A DNA stretch of 64,000 nucleotides from Chlorokybus atmophyticus (GCA_009103225.1 RHPI01003788.1:3071-67070), one strand, 5' to 3'. Shown: positions 11,995 to 23,108, numbered from the stretch's first letter. The notes: generated by a model from the sequence alone, not told the origin. A program made the numbers and translations.

Positions 11995-12245
11995 GTAAGC
12001 TTCAGCCAGGAAGACACTCGAAAGACCCACTCATCTACTGCATCTCCATCTCGTGGACCCTTAAATGGCTTTAGCTTTGGCACCTTCACATGCACGCGCG
12101 AGCTCGACACCATGGGAACTTGTGCGTGCGCCATTGCACGCTCGTACGCCTCGCGTTGTGCTTGTGCAGCCGCTCACATGTGATGAAGGTCTTCTCGCAG
12201 TGCTGGGATTGCACCTTGAAGCTCCTCAACACGGACATCCTCCAT
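11995..12245 (-). pseudogene. Gypsy-2 gag, N-terminal half
   Basis: From Met at 12245: a Glu/Gln-rich helical leader, a TGA at 12174-12176 in an otherwise open frame, and then the typical gag entry VKVPKLKPFKG...VDEWVFRVSSWLKLTEVPAQ. That last block is the start of the Retrotrans_gag fold. The frame breaks exactly at the LINE target duplication and resumes at 9607 with KEVPTQLHVEVAATLLEGASLVW, which is the expected continuation. Confidence 0.75.
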
Positions 12246-12325
12246 CTCCTCCAACACAGTACACTCTGCTTTCAAACAAAAAGTGTAAACGCCCACACAC
12301 TTCCTCTCTCACCTTTTAGAAACCC

Positions 12326-12337
12326 GCTCCAATACCA
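12326..12337 (-). other. Primer-binding site, initiator tRNA-Met type
   Basis: The minus strand reads TGGTATTGGAGC, two bases inside the LTR. It matches the TGGTATCAGAGC-type primer site complementary to the 3' end of initiator tRNA-Met, with two changes. Gypsy-1 uses a related site (TGGTATCGGAGC). Confidence 0.75.
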
Positions 12338-12339
12338 AT

Positions 12340-13001
12340 TGCGACGGTGCTCGTACCTTGTCACCTGTGAGTTGGTCCAATCAACAACCCTCTCACCAAG
12401 ACACGGTATTCACACCGAAACCTTGCCCCCTCTGCCAAGCACACACGCGCGCCCGCCACTCGCGTACGCACGCGCATGCGCTCGAAGTTACACACCGACT
12501 TGTGTAGCGCCTTGGATCGCCACACAAGCAAGCACACATCTGTGGACGCACGCTAGCAAACCGCTGCTAACCACCACCAAGCTTGCACACAAGAAACTAG
12601 GGAGCTAAGGGTTGTTTTGCACATAGTGAAATGTCTCTTTTATACCTACCGATCTACACATGCTATCTAGACAAATTCAGCGCTGGACGGAATTAAAAGC
12701 TCAGATATTCTTGCAGAACTTGTAGTACACTTTTAGACCTTTCCTACGCATTAAAGATCTCCTCATTTGCTGCAAGAATGACTAAGTTATACTATTCGGC
12801 GCCAGGCCCTTCCAAGAATCTGGTCGAGCCCTTCTCGATTGGCCCTCCGTTTACTGGCACCTTTCGGACTGGTCTTGAGCCCGGTCGATATCTGCGGCAG
12901 ACTCAACTCGCCGATATCCGCCACAAGTCATCAAAATGTGGTGCTCGATAAATGGGCCCAAAAAGGTCTTAAGATGATGAAACTTGGCCTGGACTGTTAC
13001 A
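12340..13001 (-). repeat. Gypsy-2 5' LTR
   Basis: 662 bp. On the minus strand it begins TGTAACAGTCC at 13001 and ends near 12340. It aligns along its length with the solo LTR at 41987-42658 in the opposite orientation, including the ggtcgagcccttctcgattgg-type block near 12825. Its inner edge abuts a primer-binding site, which makes it the 5' LTR. Confidence 0.8.
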
Positions 13002-13021
13002 TTAGTGTTGTAGGTTGTAGA

Positions 13022-13398
13022 TGTTCACAAATTGGCACTCGCCAGCTGATTGGCTGCCGAGTCTATCTACAACGGCTCTCCCCTGCCACGTCAGAGGACG
13101 CACAGGGGAGAGCACGCTGTGCGCACCTGCTGTGCGCTGTTACGTCACCATGCCCTGCACCGCCAGGCATGGCGCCACCGATGCCAGCTGCACTAACCTT
13201 ATGAGTAGTGCTCTCTGAGAGGCCAGGCATGGCGCCGCCGATGCCAGCTGCACCAACCTTATGAGCGGTGCTCTCGCAGAGGCAGAGCAGCTGGCAGCCT
13301 TGCCACGCATGGCAAGGCCTTCGCTGCTGCGGCAGTCGCCGCCGCAGTTGTTGTTCTCGTAGGCGCCGGAGGCGCCATTGTGCTTGCTCAAGTGCGCG
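13022..13398 (+). repeat. Kangaroo-like split repeat A1
   Basis: Starts TGTTCACAAATTGG and ends ctcaagtgcgcg. It aligns with A2 at 20167-20462; A1 has an extra internal tandem copy of the gccaggcatggcgcc block (about 13155-13275). It holds the left end of the element. Confidence 0.85.
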
Positions 13399-13495
13399 TG
13401 TTGCTGCTGCGCAGTGTTATGCAGCACCGCGCTGCCTGCCGTGCTCAACTGTTGGTCGCAGCTAGAGCCGCCCCCCCCCTGGGACGGAGCGTTTT

Positions 13496-13786
13496 TTGCT
13501 GCCTCCGGAGGACGGGGTCGAGCACCAGCTGGTGGGCGGCAGCGTCCGCTCCATCCAGCTGAGTGCTTGGCACCAGCAAGTGGCCCTGGGCATTGTTGTC
13601 GACGAGCTGTTGGCAAACAACATTGCCAAGCAAGGCGACGTCCACTACGCCGACGACCGCCCCATGCACGATAGGGTGGTCCTCGGCATCGGCCCCCTGT
13701 ATGGCAGCCAGGAGCTGCGCCTGGTGTTCGAGGTCGGCATCAGCGACGTCAGTCTCCCTCAGCCGCGTCGTTGCTTGCTGCGGTAA
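13496..13786 (+). CDS. Unrecognised open frame inside the DIRS element
   Basis: 96 codons, strongly biased to G or C at third positions in this frame, with a soluble-protein composition (LANNIAKQGDVHYADDRPMHDR, then VFEVGISDV). No family is recognised. It lies just inside A1 where a gag-like gene would start, but its short length and the stop after CLLR suggest an exon or a decayed frame. Confidence 0.3.
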   Translation: MLPPEDGVEHQLVGGSVRSIQLSAWHQQVALGIVVDELLANNIAKQGDVHYADDRPMHDRVVLGIGPLYGSQELRLVFEVGISDVSLPQPRRCLLR

Positions 13787-14275
13787 ATCTGAGCTCAGGC
13801 TGCGGCACACTTGTTGTGCAGCTGCCTGCGCCGATGTCCCTGCTGCGTGTCGTGGCCTTGCAGCCAAAATGTCAACTCATGCTAGCTGCAGCTGCTTTCT
13901 ATGCGCCGGCTGCGCCCCATCATTGTTGCCGCAGCTGCTTGCTACGCAGCTGCCGCCAACCTCTCATAATTGCGCTCAGCTGCTTGCTGGGCAGTCGCCG
14001 CTCCCCATCATTGCTGCTGTGGCTGCTTGCCGCTGCTCACACAGCTGCCGCAGCTGCCTTCTCATTGCTGCTGCCGCCCCTTCCTTTGTTGTCTTGCTGC
14101 AGCTGTTCCCCCCCTTCCCATGTTTTGGGCTGCGTGACTAAGCTATGTGTACCGTTCCAGCGTTACATGGCAGATGGCCCGGCATCTCCCCTGTTCAGCC
14201 CAGGCCCGCCACCAGCGCCGCTCGCCCAGCCCGCGCCGGCGCCGAGGCAGCGAGCGGCGCCTGCGCCGCGCACAG

Positions 14276-14598
14276 NNNNNNNNNNNNNNNNNNNNNNNNN
14301 NNNNNNNNNNNNNNNNNNNNNNNNNNNNNNNNNNNNNNNNNNNNNNNNNNNNNNNNNNNNNNNNNNNNNNNNNNNNNNNNNNNNNNNNNNNNNNNNNNNN
14401 NNNNNNNNNNNNNNNNNNNNNNNNNNNNNNNNNNNNNNNNNNNNNNNNNNNNNNNNNNNNNNNNNNNNNNNNNNNNNNNNNNNNNNNNNNNNNNNNNNNN
14501 NNNNNNNNNNNNNNNNNNNNNNNNNNNNNNNNNNNNNNNNNNNNNNNNNNNNNNNNNNNNNNNNNNNNNNNNNNNNNNNNNNNNNNNNNNNNNNNNNN
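14276..14598. other. Assembly gap (323 N)
   Basis: A run of N inside a GC-rich, Arg/Pro-coding stretch of the DIRS element. Long open frames across it contain the gap as unknown residues and cannot be trusted. Confidence 0.95.
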
Positions 14599-14766
14599 CC
14601 GCCCGGCCAGGTCCCGCCGCCGCAGCTCGCCGACGCCGGCGTGGAGGCCGGCCTGGGAGCGGGCGCGCAGCAGGAGCTGCAGCCGGAGCAGAAGCAAGAG
14701 CCCGGCCAGGAGGCGCGCCGGTGAGGAGCCGGCCCAATCATCCCACCGCTCTCCCCCACCACTGGA

Positions 14767-15627
14767 TGTCATGTTGCGCGCGCCTCGCCCAGCCCCTCCG
14801 ACGGCGCCGCCTCCTCCGCCTCCCCCCCAAGACGCAGCAGCGCCTCCGGCTCTCATGGCTCCCGCATGGCCACCCTGTGTGCCGCCAGAAGCGCAGCTCG
14901 CCGTCGTTGCAAGCGGGAGTTTGCCTCTGCAGCTGGGGCGTTGCAGGCCCTCTCTGATGCCATGGACAGCTACCTTGCCCTCTATTCCAGTGAAGACGAC
15001 GCAGACTCCGAATTGCGGTGACGCTACTCAATCCCCCGACCTGCGCGCTCTCATCCACAAAGTTGTTTACGTGCCAGGACTGAGCGGAGAGTGCTTAATG
15101 GCACGCATCAATATTGTGGAGGATCCAGCCCGAGGAACCCTCAATGTAACAATCCTGCCCTCGCAACACAGAGCGCAGGTGTCTGCAGCGTGTGTGCTCC
15201 CCATAGATGTACCTGCGCACACGCCACCACCACCTCCCCCACCAGAAGAAGAAGATGTCTTTGCCAACACCAACGGCATGATCCTTGCACCAGATGGTAT
15301 GCACGTCATACAGTTCACGCGCACTTTCCACTATGTGCGCGTGCGCCAGAATATCGTCAACCGTATCACCAACGACACCTCCATATGGGCCTTCTCAGCA
15401 TGTGGCGCCGTTCGGAGCTTGTGTGACAGACTCAAGGTACCCTCTAATGGCAGCTTACATACATATGCTGCTGGAGGCTAGCCTATTTTGAGAATTCGGA
15501 GAAGATAATGCCGCCACCTTCAGTGAAGACTGTGCCCACTTGCTGGAGGCGGCCAAAAACCAAGCTGTCCGCAGCTTACACCGAGGCTCGCCTGATAGAC
15601 GAGGTCTTGGACTGTACAGTGAAGTGA
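14767..15627 (+). CDS. Possible DIRS gag-side coding region, unrecognised
   Basis: Right of the gap several protein-like blocks occur on the plus strand. The first, to about 15021, ends with an acidic segment (MDSYLALYSSEDDADSELR). The block at 15067-15435 is the most regular: GECLMARINIVEDPARG, a proline/glutamate run, then VIQFTRTFHYVRVRQNIVNRI. It ends at a donor-like site (ctcaag|gtaccc). The block at about 15490-15627 (KTKLSAAYTEARLIDEVLDC) ends in TGA. I do not recognise the family. Position upstream of reverse transcriptase suggests gag or an accessory product; exon boundaries are not resolved. Confidence 0.3.
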
Positions 15628-15679
15628 GACGTACGGCAGCTCAGCATCAGAGCCAATTCCAACACGTGGCCAGGTACTC

Positions 15680-15795
15680 GTGTTGCTTAAGGGCGGCTCT
15701 GAGCATAGTGGCCAGCTCACCGTGCCCTTGTGTGTTGTGCTTAAGGGCGGCTCTGTGCATAGTGGCCAGGTTGCCGTGCCCTCGTGTGTGTGCTG
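15680..15795 (+). repeat. Two-copy tandem repeat within the DIRS element
   Basis: A unit of about 58 bp with the core cttaagggcggctct occurs at about 15686 and 15749; both copies continue gcatagtggccag. Minor variation only. Confidence 0.75.
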
Positions 15796-16281
15796 CACAT
15801 GTTCGCACTCTCACGTGCTGTGCGTGCTGGCCAGCAGCCGCCACCTTGTTTGCTTCATGCTTATGTTGGCCTCGCTGGCTTGCCACCCGCTCAGGATTGT
15901 TGGTGGCAAAGAAGCTGGGCAGCACGATCGCAAGCGCGACGCCAATGCCCCCAAGCAGTCAGACAAAGACCGACGCCATGATCACCACCAGCCCAACGTA
16001 ATTGGTGGTCGGCTGCACGAGAAACGCCCATGGCAAAACAACCCTGCAAAGCCTCAAGACAACAACGTGTGAGTAGTTGAGCAGTGTCTGCAGTTGCAGC
16101 TAGTTAGTGCCAGCTTAGGCAGCTGTGCATGTGCGTGCATGAACCTGGTTTTCCCCTCATTTATACATGAATGTTTCGCCCTATCTTCTCTGCCTCAGCG
16201 CAATTCTGCTCTGTGCATTGCACCCTGTTTGCGCTGCTATATTGACTGCGTGGTAGCGCCTGCGCCTGCATACACAGCTGC

Positions 16282-16980
16282 ATGCGCTGGCCTGCATGCT
16301 ACTGCCTCTCGCCTGAAGCCTCGCGCCGCAGGTATCGCTGGCCTGCACCCACAGCTCAGGTCCTCTCCCCGCCTTGGCGCCTGAGCGCAAGCCGCACCAT
16401 AGCCGCATCACCATCCTTGCCAGCGCAGCGTCGCTCGCCTGACAAGTTGCGCAGCTGCAGCTGGCATGATGCACGTGCGCAGCAGCAGCAGCTGTTGTGG
16501 CCACTGCCAGCTTCAGCGCCATCTGCATTGGCGCTGCCTGCTGCCTCGCAGCCTGCGCAAGCTTGCCAGCCTGCCGTGCAGCCTATCGACACTGCTGACG
16601 GCCTCACCGGTAGCTGGTGCGACGAGGACACGCCTTTCAAAGCTGCCCGCCCAGAGCATGAGGAGGAGCAGGTACTGCAGCTGCTCGCAGAGCAGCCATT
16701 GCTGCGCAACGAGCGCCAGATGACTGGCCCACTCCGCGCCTTTTGCAACCGTGGGCTGTGCAGCGCCAGCGCCGAGTACTTGAGCAAGTCATGCCGACCA
16801 AGACAGCCTGGCAGCTGCGCCTGTCGAGCCGGACTGTTCGGCGGTGGCGTTGCTGGCGCTGCTGCAAAGCATCATGCACGATGCCACTGCCTTTACAGCA
16901 GCACTGCCGGCCCTGCATGCTGATGCATGGGAGTGCTGGGTCAAGCATACTGACCACCCCGCAGCTCACAAAGGTCTGAC
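16282..16980 (+). pseudogene. DIRS gag/RT leader region
   Basis: Plus-strand Ala/Pro/Gln-rich coding-like DNA. It ends with a block that leads into reverse transcriptase in DIRS elements: LLALLQSIMHDATAFTAAL, then HPAAHKGLTWLHQGLPLQF at about 16955-17015. The frame shifts at least once in between. The role, by position only, is a gag-like product fused or adjacent to RT. Confidence 0.4.
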
Positions 16981-17279
16981 TTGGCTGCACCAGGGCCTGC
17001 CGCTGCAGTTCATTGGCACAAGCTGCAAAAAACTGAAGCAAGTATATGCCATGCTGCGCGCAGAAGGCTGGAGCAACCAGCAGCGCCAGGCTGCATTGTA
17101 CAATGCACTCCCAGCCCGGTGCTGCTCACCAACCGGACGTCCGTTGCTGAGCATGCCTCCTTCGTGCAAGATGAATTCCGCAACCTGGTCCTCACGGCAG
17201 CTATGACGCCAGTACTCAGGCATGCAGCCAGTCAATGTGGTGTCGGGTGTCGGGCATGGGAGTTGTGAATTAACCTAAG

Positions 17280-18250
17280 CTCAGGTTGGTCATTGACTTG
17301 CGATATGTCAACATCTTCCTAGCACGCACTCCATTCCATTACGAGAAGTTGTCGGACATCCTACACTACACACACAAAGGGTGGTAGCAAGCAAGCTCTG
17401 ATATGAAATTGGGCTATCATGTGCCTATCCGGCCACTGCAAGTACCTGTGTGTGTCATACCAAAGTCAGGTGTTCCAGTGGAATGTGCTACCTTTTGGCC
17501 TGAGCATCGCATGCTATGCATTCACGCTCACGCAGCAAGTCATACACGGGCCATTGCGGATGCGAGGCCTCGGCACCCTGTCCTACATTGATGACATGCA
17601 CCTAACCCACCAGCACATGCAGCACTTGCGTTGGAGGGTGAAGCTAGTAATGCGTCTGTTCGCAACGCTGGGCTGAATCTTTGGGTTGCTAAAATGCAAC
17701 TCCGAACCAACCCAGCAACTTAAATTGCTGGCCTGCTAGTGGACTCACATTCAGGTGCTTTTGCAATTCCTTTGCAAAAGTTGCAGCAGCTGGAGGAACG
17801 ACATTCGCGCCCTCCAGCGGCAGCCTCGCATCACAGCCAGACAGTTGGTGCGCGTGGCAGGCAAGCTAGTGTCTCTGAAACTAGCTATGCCCCCTGTGCT
17901 GCTGTTTGCTAGAACTGCTTGAGACGCTCATGAAGGCGCTCACGTGGGATTTCCTCTTCGCCAGCCGACACCACGCAATTCCTCGTCTGGTTGCTGGCGC
18001 GGCTGCGTGCATACGCAGATCATGGCTGTATGTGGTGGCAACCTCCCTCATCGGTGCTGCTGCAAGCTGACGCCTCGGGCACTCATGGGTGGCGGTTGCC
18101 CCCTGGGGACATGTGCAGGGAAACTTTGCAGCATATGAGCTGCAGCTGGCGCCTCCTGTCAAAAAAGCGCTGGCTTACATCGTGTGCTGTGCGAGCTGGC
18201 ACGCACCCGGCCAACCCTGCGTCACGTAGCTATCACCTTGCAGGGTGACT
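17280..18250 (+). pseudogene. DIRS reverse transcriptase and RNase H
   Basis: Copies element RNA into DNA in the family. Motifs in order: KLRLVIDLRYVN (RT1-2 region), the block before SSDMKLGYHVPI (RT3), FQWNVLPFGLSIACYAFT (RT4), and LGTLSYIDDMHL with the YIDD catalytic box at about 17582-17595. The RNase H side follows: GLLVDSHSGAFAIPLQKL, RITARQLVRVAGKLVSLKLA and later ASGTHGW. The frame is broken by TAG at 17385-17387 (KGW|QASSDM), a frameshift near 17418, further shifts near 17700 and 17800, and a TGA near 17920. It is a clear DIRS-type RT but not functional. Confidence 0.8.
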
Positions 18251-18859
18251 GCCAGCCAGCACTAAGCAACCTGCACAGGCTGACTGCACAAAATCCGTAC
18301 CTGCGCGCGGAGCTGTTCTAGCTTTGGGACGTGCTATGGCGCCAGGACTGACAGCTGCACTACTGCTGGCAGCCGCTGGCTTATCTGCAGGTAGCCGACC
18401 TGCTCTCGTGAGCGCCAGACACTGGTGACTGGAGCTTGGCGCCAGCTCCAACACGCCTGCTGTGCAATGGATGGGGTCAGCCCGTGCTGGACTGCTTCGC
18501 CTCCGACGGCAACACCAAGGCACAGGTGTTTTTTGCTGCGGCCACCTATGCAGGCGCAGCAGGGCATGCACTCACCGCGAATTGAAACGTCGCCGCAGCT
18601 GGCTTGGCTTGGGTGTTCCCGCCCCTTGGTCTGGTCGCCCTGGCTGTACGGTTGGTGGCGCACCACACGCGTGACTGCATCCTGCTAGTGCCGGAGTGGG
18701 TTCACAAACATTGGTGGACCCAACTCATGCAGCTGCCAGCGCAGGACACGGTGTTCTTCCTCGCCCCCCCAGCACTATACTGCTTGTGATGGGGGGGCGA
18801 GGAAGTCAAGAGTGCCTAGCCATATTCGTAGCCCAGCACATTTCGCACATGTTGCGTTA

Positions 18860-19640
18860 CTAATTGAGTTCTGAGCGGCGTACCTGTGTGTAGTGCGCCA
18901 CCATGTGTGTGGTGCGCCATGCTCCTTGCCTTTGCATTTCGCCTGCGGTCATGCCTGAGGCTTTGCCGAACTGGGCCCCTCCCCTACGGAAGCTGTGCAG
19001 GGCTACATCAGCTTGCACGCCACTATCTCGCAAGTGCTGTTTGAACAACTTGTTGGCAGCAGCATAGCTTAATGGTTGGTCCAACCACATGCGCCTATTC
19101 TGATGCAAGCCTCGAAAGATGTGCCCAGTTCTCAATGATAGCCCACACTCATCAGCTCGCGAGAGGAACTCTTGCAGTTCTTTGACAAACTTTAACCCCG
19201 CACCATCTCGCACAGGAATGCGTGGTGCTGCTTGGTCCTTCCAATTCGTCAACGTGACAGGTTGCACATACACCCCACTATCGCTGTGGTTGACGCTGTC
19301 TACGCGCACCTTGCAACCCTCCCCACCACGCTGCGATGTACTCCACAAGTACAAGTACAATAGCCTGTGTCGCATGATGAGCACTTGTAGCACGCCGCTC
19401 GGCAGCCCGCTGGCTGAAATGAGTGTGCAGCTGTTGCTATTGCTGCTCGGTTAAATGCTCCGCTCATCGAGGACGCAAGCCATCAACCACCAGCATGTGC
19501 TGGTAGCCTTTCAGGTACTCTTGTACCTCAAGAGACCTGCACAGGTTGCTTGCTGCTCGCATAGGATCCCAAGTGTTGCCACGACTTAAAGTGGCGTACC
19601 CGTTGGACGAGTGGTTTACCACGTTACGCAGCGAGCCGGC
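18860..19640 (-). pseudogene. DIRS tyrosine recombinase (antisense to RT)
   Basis: Integrates the circular DNA form in DIRS elements. The minus strand reads a core-binding part (GNTWDPMRAASN...LEVQEYLKGYQHMLVVDGLRP, about 19640-19464), then the catalytic domain (19393-18860). The latter has ALHSFRRGGAQFG (H-x-x-R box), GMTAGEMQRQGAW and MVAHYT with the nucleophilic tyrosine. A TGA, a TAG inside a Gln run (EQQ.QQL) and a frameshift separate the halves. The stop lies at 18860. Orientation opposite to RT is the kangaroo arrangement. Confidence 0.8.
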
Positions 19641-20022
19641 TGCAATGCAACACCCTCCCGCATTAGTGTTGCAGCGAGCACGAGTAACGTGTTTAGGCAA
19701 CCTGTGCCCATGCAGGTAGGCCCTGATGATATGCGGGCCTACTGTGTACACGCTTTCACCATGCCCTTGCACGAAGCCAGCAAATTCACGCCATGCCACG
19801 CTGCTTGCATGCTGGTGCTCAACACCAGTAGCGTGTGTGCTAACTAATTGTGCAGCTGTACAGCTGCCAGTAACTGCACTCGCCCATATTGAGAGCCTGC
19901 GTGCACTCGTTCTCCATGCCCGAGTGCTACCACCCGCAGTGTGTGCCCGTAAGCTTCTACAGCTTGTGCTGTTGACAGCCTGCGTGTGGTGCAAACTTCG
20001 CAGTAAGTACACTGTGTAAACT

Positions 20023-20166
20023 TGCCTATGCTGTAGCGTAGCCTTAATGAGGACACTCATCCATGGCTGAGACTCACTGCCAATGTTCAATCTAGTCGAG
20101 CAAGCGACGAGATGAGCTACAGATGGTTGTGATAAACGTTTGCTATCATCGTGTTGCAAGCCCAAG
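20023..20166 (+). repeat. Kangaroo-like split repeat B1
   Basis: Begins tgcctatgctg and contains gaggacactcatcca and ggttgtgataaac. It aligns with B2 at 20613-20757 and joins A2 directly, giving the internal B1-A2 junction that distinguishes this layout from ordinary LTRs. Confidence 0.85.
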
Positions 20167-20462
20167 TGTTCACACATTGGCACTCGCCAGCTGATTGGCG
20201 AGTCTATCTACAACGGCTCTCCCCTTCCATGTCAGAGGACGCACAGGGAAGAGCACGATGTGCGTTGTCACGTCACCATGCCCTGCACCGCCAGGCATGG
20301 CGCAGCCGATGCCAGCTGCACCGGCCTTATGAGTGGTGCCCAGAGGCAGAGCAGCTGGCAGCCTTGCCACGCATGGCAAGGCCTTCGCTGATGCGGCAGT
20401 TGCCGCCGCAGTTTTTGTTCTCGTTGGCGCCGGAGGCGCCATTGTGCTTGCTCAAGTGCGCG
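20167..20462 (+). repeat. Kangaroo-like split repeat A2
   Basis: Direct copy of A1: it begins TGTTCACACATTGG and ends ctcaagtgcgcg. About 150 bp of spacer (20463-20612) separates it from B2. Confidence 0.85.
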
Positions 20463-20612
20463 CCACAACCCACCCACCCTGCGCTGCCGCCGCCGCCGCT
20501 GCTAGCTACTGCTGCAGCAGGTGTCGGAGGGCCTGCGCAGCGCCGTCCATGTGTCAGCAAAGGCTCACGTGGCCTAGCGCGCACTCTTAGCCGTTCGATG
20601 TGCATTCCAAAC

Positions 20613-20757
20613 TGCCTATGGCTGTTAGCACAGCCTTGATGAGGACACTCATCCACGGCTGAGACTCACTGCCAAAATTTAATCTAGTCAAGCAAGAGAC
20701 GAGATGAGCAACATATGGTTGTGATAAACATTTGCTATCATCGTGCTACAAGCTCAG
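20613..20757 (+). repeat. Kangaroo-like split repeat B2 (right end)
   Basis: Direct copy of B1 ending ...agctcagatgt. The terminal gatgt recurs at the start of A1 (agatgttcac), consistent with a circular intermediate joined by recombinase at a short shared core. Confidence 0.8.
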
Positions 20758-20760
20758 ATG

Positions 20761-22255
20761 TACTAGTACTGCTAGCGTTGTCATTGGGCGCTGGAGCTCC
20801 ACACTCGACGCCGCTTGTTTTGAGGTCTTGAGAACTTGTGCGACAAAGCATGCACATGCCGTTTCTATGCATGTGTGCATGCATGCATGATCTTGTGTGC
20901 ATGCGGTTTTTATCAAGCCAAGGGGCGGCTGCACGCGTAAGCCCTCTTGAAGCTTTCTGTGTTTAAGGCAAGTCCATGCTAAGCAAAGGGGCAGCCTCGT
21001 GTGTAAGCCCTCATTTTCATGCTCAGTGCGAACTTTCCTCAAGCTCTCTTGCTTAACTTAGAGCTTAGAGCTGTTTGTTTTGGGATCAAAACTCATGCAT
21101 GTTTCAAGGTGCAACATAAATTGCTGTCATATATGTTTTCATGCATACTTGTATGTGCATGCTGCGCAATCAATGCTGAGGGGGCGGTCTCAAGTCTTAC
21201 ACAATGTGCTCGAGGGAGTTCACAAAGTTTCCGTTTATAGTCAACCATGCCTGGCAATAGCACAATTTGACGCCGTGCATTCTGTCAGCACGGCTATCAC
21301 ACATAATCAACTACACGGTCGATTAGAAGGAAGGGAAAAAAGGGACACAATGTTCGGAGCACATCCTGGCTGAGCGTGAGGGTTGTAATCTTGTTTTATG
21401 GGTGTGGTTTATAACCGTTACATCAGTATGTGGTTTGAGTTGTGTTTTACTAATTGATGCCTTACATGTTGTGGCCGCCACAACAGGCTGTGCAGTTGTG
21501 CAAGGATTTGATTAAGCATTAAACGTAACTTTGGGGTGAAAGTAGCAAAATGAGGGTACATATGTATGTGTGCAAGAGTCGTCTCCTTCTGCTTAACGGC
21601 TCTGCCGCTGCTTCCCCTCTGAAGGGGGAGTACCTTTGCTGATTGTGTGCGTTTCTTCACTACTACTACTCCGCCCCTCCCTACCCCCCTCCCCGATACC
21701 GGTCTCATGCACGCCCCCGCGATTAGCCCATGCGTTAGTTATAAGCTCACTAATCAGCTCCCTTGTCGCCCCCTTATCCCTCCTCCTCGGCCCCCCTCGC
21801 ATTGGTAGCATTAGCAGTAGCAGTAGTTATTGGTAGTGTTGTCGATGATGTTGCTATTATTGCACTGCTGCTGTGTGTGGTAGACTGATTGTATGAATGC
21901 ATAGTAATAGTTTAACGAGTTGCGCGAAACGCGCTTTGAGAGGGCACAAACATGTGTACATTGGCAAACTAGTTTGAGAGTCTTACTATGTATTAATTAT
22001 GTATTAAGTGCATGTGTGACGACATTGCTAGTAGGTGAGTCTCATGCTAGTTAAGCGCGCCTGTTTTGGGTATGTGCGGTTGTGTGTTTAAGAGGAACAG
22101 CGAGGGAATTGATGGCATGCAACACATGCCACCCATAGCACACGCAACACAGTACTGTCAATAGCGGTATATTGCTAGCCAGCGGCACACACCAACATGA
22201 CATGCATGTCTATCACACATACGCACTTCCAACCACACCGGTTGGCGTCAAAGGA
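20761..22255. other. No supported gene
   Basis: Between the DIRS element and the second palindrome copy. It holds a doubled motif (aagccctc with ggggc(a/g)gc) at about 20920-21010, and a C-rich stretch with a small tri-nucleotide run near 21660-21720. Short open frames have no recognisable domains. Confidence 0.45.
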
Positions 22256-22430
22256 GCAGGATTGGTCCGTACCCTCGGACCATCATTTTTCCTCTGGTAA
22301 GTGAATTTTGTGGACTATTTATGGTCCGACTGTCATTGAGGGGAGCGCATGCTGTCCACCATGCATGGTCTAAACCTCACATGAACGGTACCAAGTTTTC
22401 CATGAATGGCACCATGTACAGTCTACACCC
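22256..22430 (-). repeat. Second, inverted copy of the palindrome-array family
   Basis: Aligns in reverse with about 8440-8625: ggtccgtacc, the taagtgaa block, tggactatttatggtc, gactgtcattga, accatgcatggtc and cctcacatgaacggt occur in the same order as in the reverse complement of the array end. It shows the array is a dispersed repeat, not a local accident. Confidence 0.75.
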
Positions 22431-23108
22431 GCTATAAAAAGCACGTTTATCATTTAGCTTTTCATTCCATTAACGGAGTTATTCTCTTGGCGCTTACACA
22501 TATATATATATAATGTTCACATAGTATATATTCCACTAGCAAGGGTATTGCGTAATAACCTCAAGCCATGTCGTTGTGTATTGATGTGGCATAAATAAGC
22601 CTAATATATTGTTAATAACAATAAAAGAGTATATAAAACTCTATATGAGATTTGTAACATGTTTATGCTAGTATCAATGGTATAAGCATGCCAGTAACGA
22701 ACTATATCCTTGATATAAGACTAAGCCACTACAATTTTTAAGCCTTCGCTTTAGTCTTATTACAGATAAGACTATATCACTAGGCGATGATATTTGCCTG
22801 TAAAACCATCGGTCTTCAACAAGTGTATGAACTTAACGAGGTTAATCTCTTCAACCGAAGTTCGCATCAAGACCCGGCAGCGGACCAGGGACTAGATGAA
22901 AGAATCACGAACTAATCACTGGTCCGGCAGCGAAGCTTGAACCGCAATAAATAATAATTGGCTTTGCGAGTAATTTCCTCAGAAGTGGCTTGTTCTTCTG
23001 CTGACGGCACCGGCGACTCACCTATAGCGCACGAGGCCGCGGCGGTTGTTAACAAATCTTGAACTTAACGAGGTTATTCTCTTACCCCGAAGTTATCGAA
23101 CGGGGGAA
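22431..23108. repeat. AT-rich DNA with repeat R1 (22862-23050) between direct repeats
   Basis: A repeat of about 190 bp (cggcagcggaccaggga ... gcacgaggccgcggcg) has a second copy at 45027-45231 in the same orientation, on the far side of the composite Tigger element. Here R1 is bracketed by two copies of aacttaacgaggtta followed by tctctt and gaagtt (22830-22861 and 23062-23093). No coding capacity. A TATA microsatellite lies at about 22500. Confidence 0.65.

Larger units (their letters stand above)
8938..13001 (-). mobile_element. Gypsy-2: truncated minus-strand LTR retrotransposon, split by a LINE
   Basis: Read on the minus strand the order is 5' LTR (13001-12340), 2-nt spacer, primer-binding site (12337-12326), gag first half (12245-11995), LINE insertion (11978-9624), gag second half (9607-9205) and a zinc knuckle near 8980. 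No pol or 3' LTR is seen. Its LTR belongs to the same family as the solo LTR at 41987-42658. Gag carries a TGA at 12174-12176 and frameshifts near 9560 and 9330, so the copy is dead. Confidence 0.75.
13020..20760 (+). mobile_element. Kangaroo-like DIRS retrotransposon
   Basis: About 7.7 kb with split direct repeats in the order A1 (13022-13398), coding region, B1 (20023-20166), A2 (20167-20462), B2 (20613-20757). The plus strand encodes a gag-like region, reverse transcriptase and RNase H. The minus strand at the 3' side encodes a tyrosine recombinase. Split direct repeats are known for PAT/kangaroo-type DIRS elements, and the antisense recombinase is a described trait of Volvox kangaroo. Both genes carry frameshifts and stops, so this copy is inactive. 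An N gap (14276-14598) lies within it. Confidence 0.8.

Noticed and set aside
14147-15481. A 444-codon open frame across the first N gap
   Set aside because: About a quarter of it is unknown sequence and its frame left of the gap is Arg/Pro-rich noise. Only the blocks to the right look protein-like, and in differing frames.
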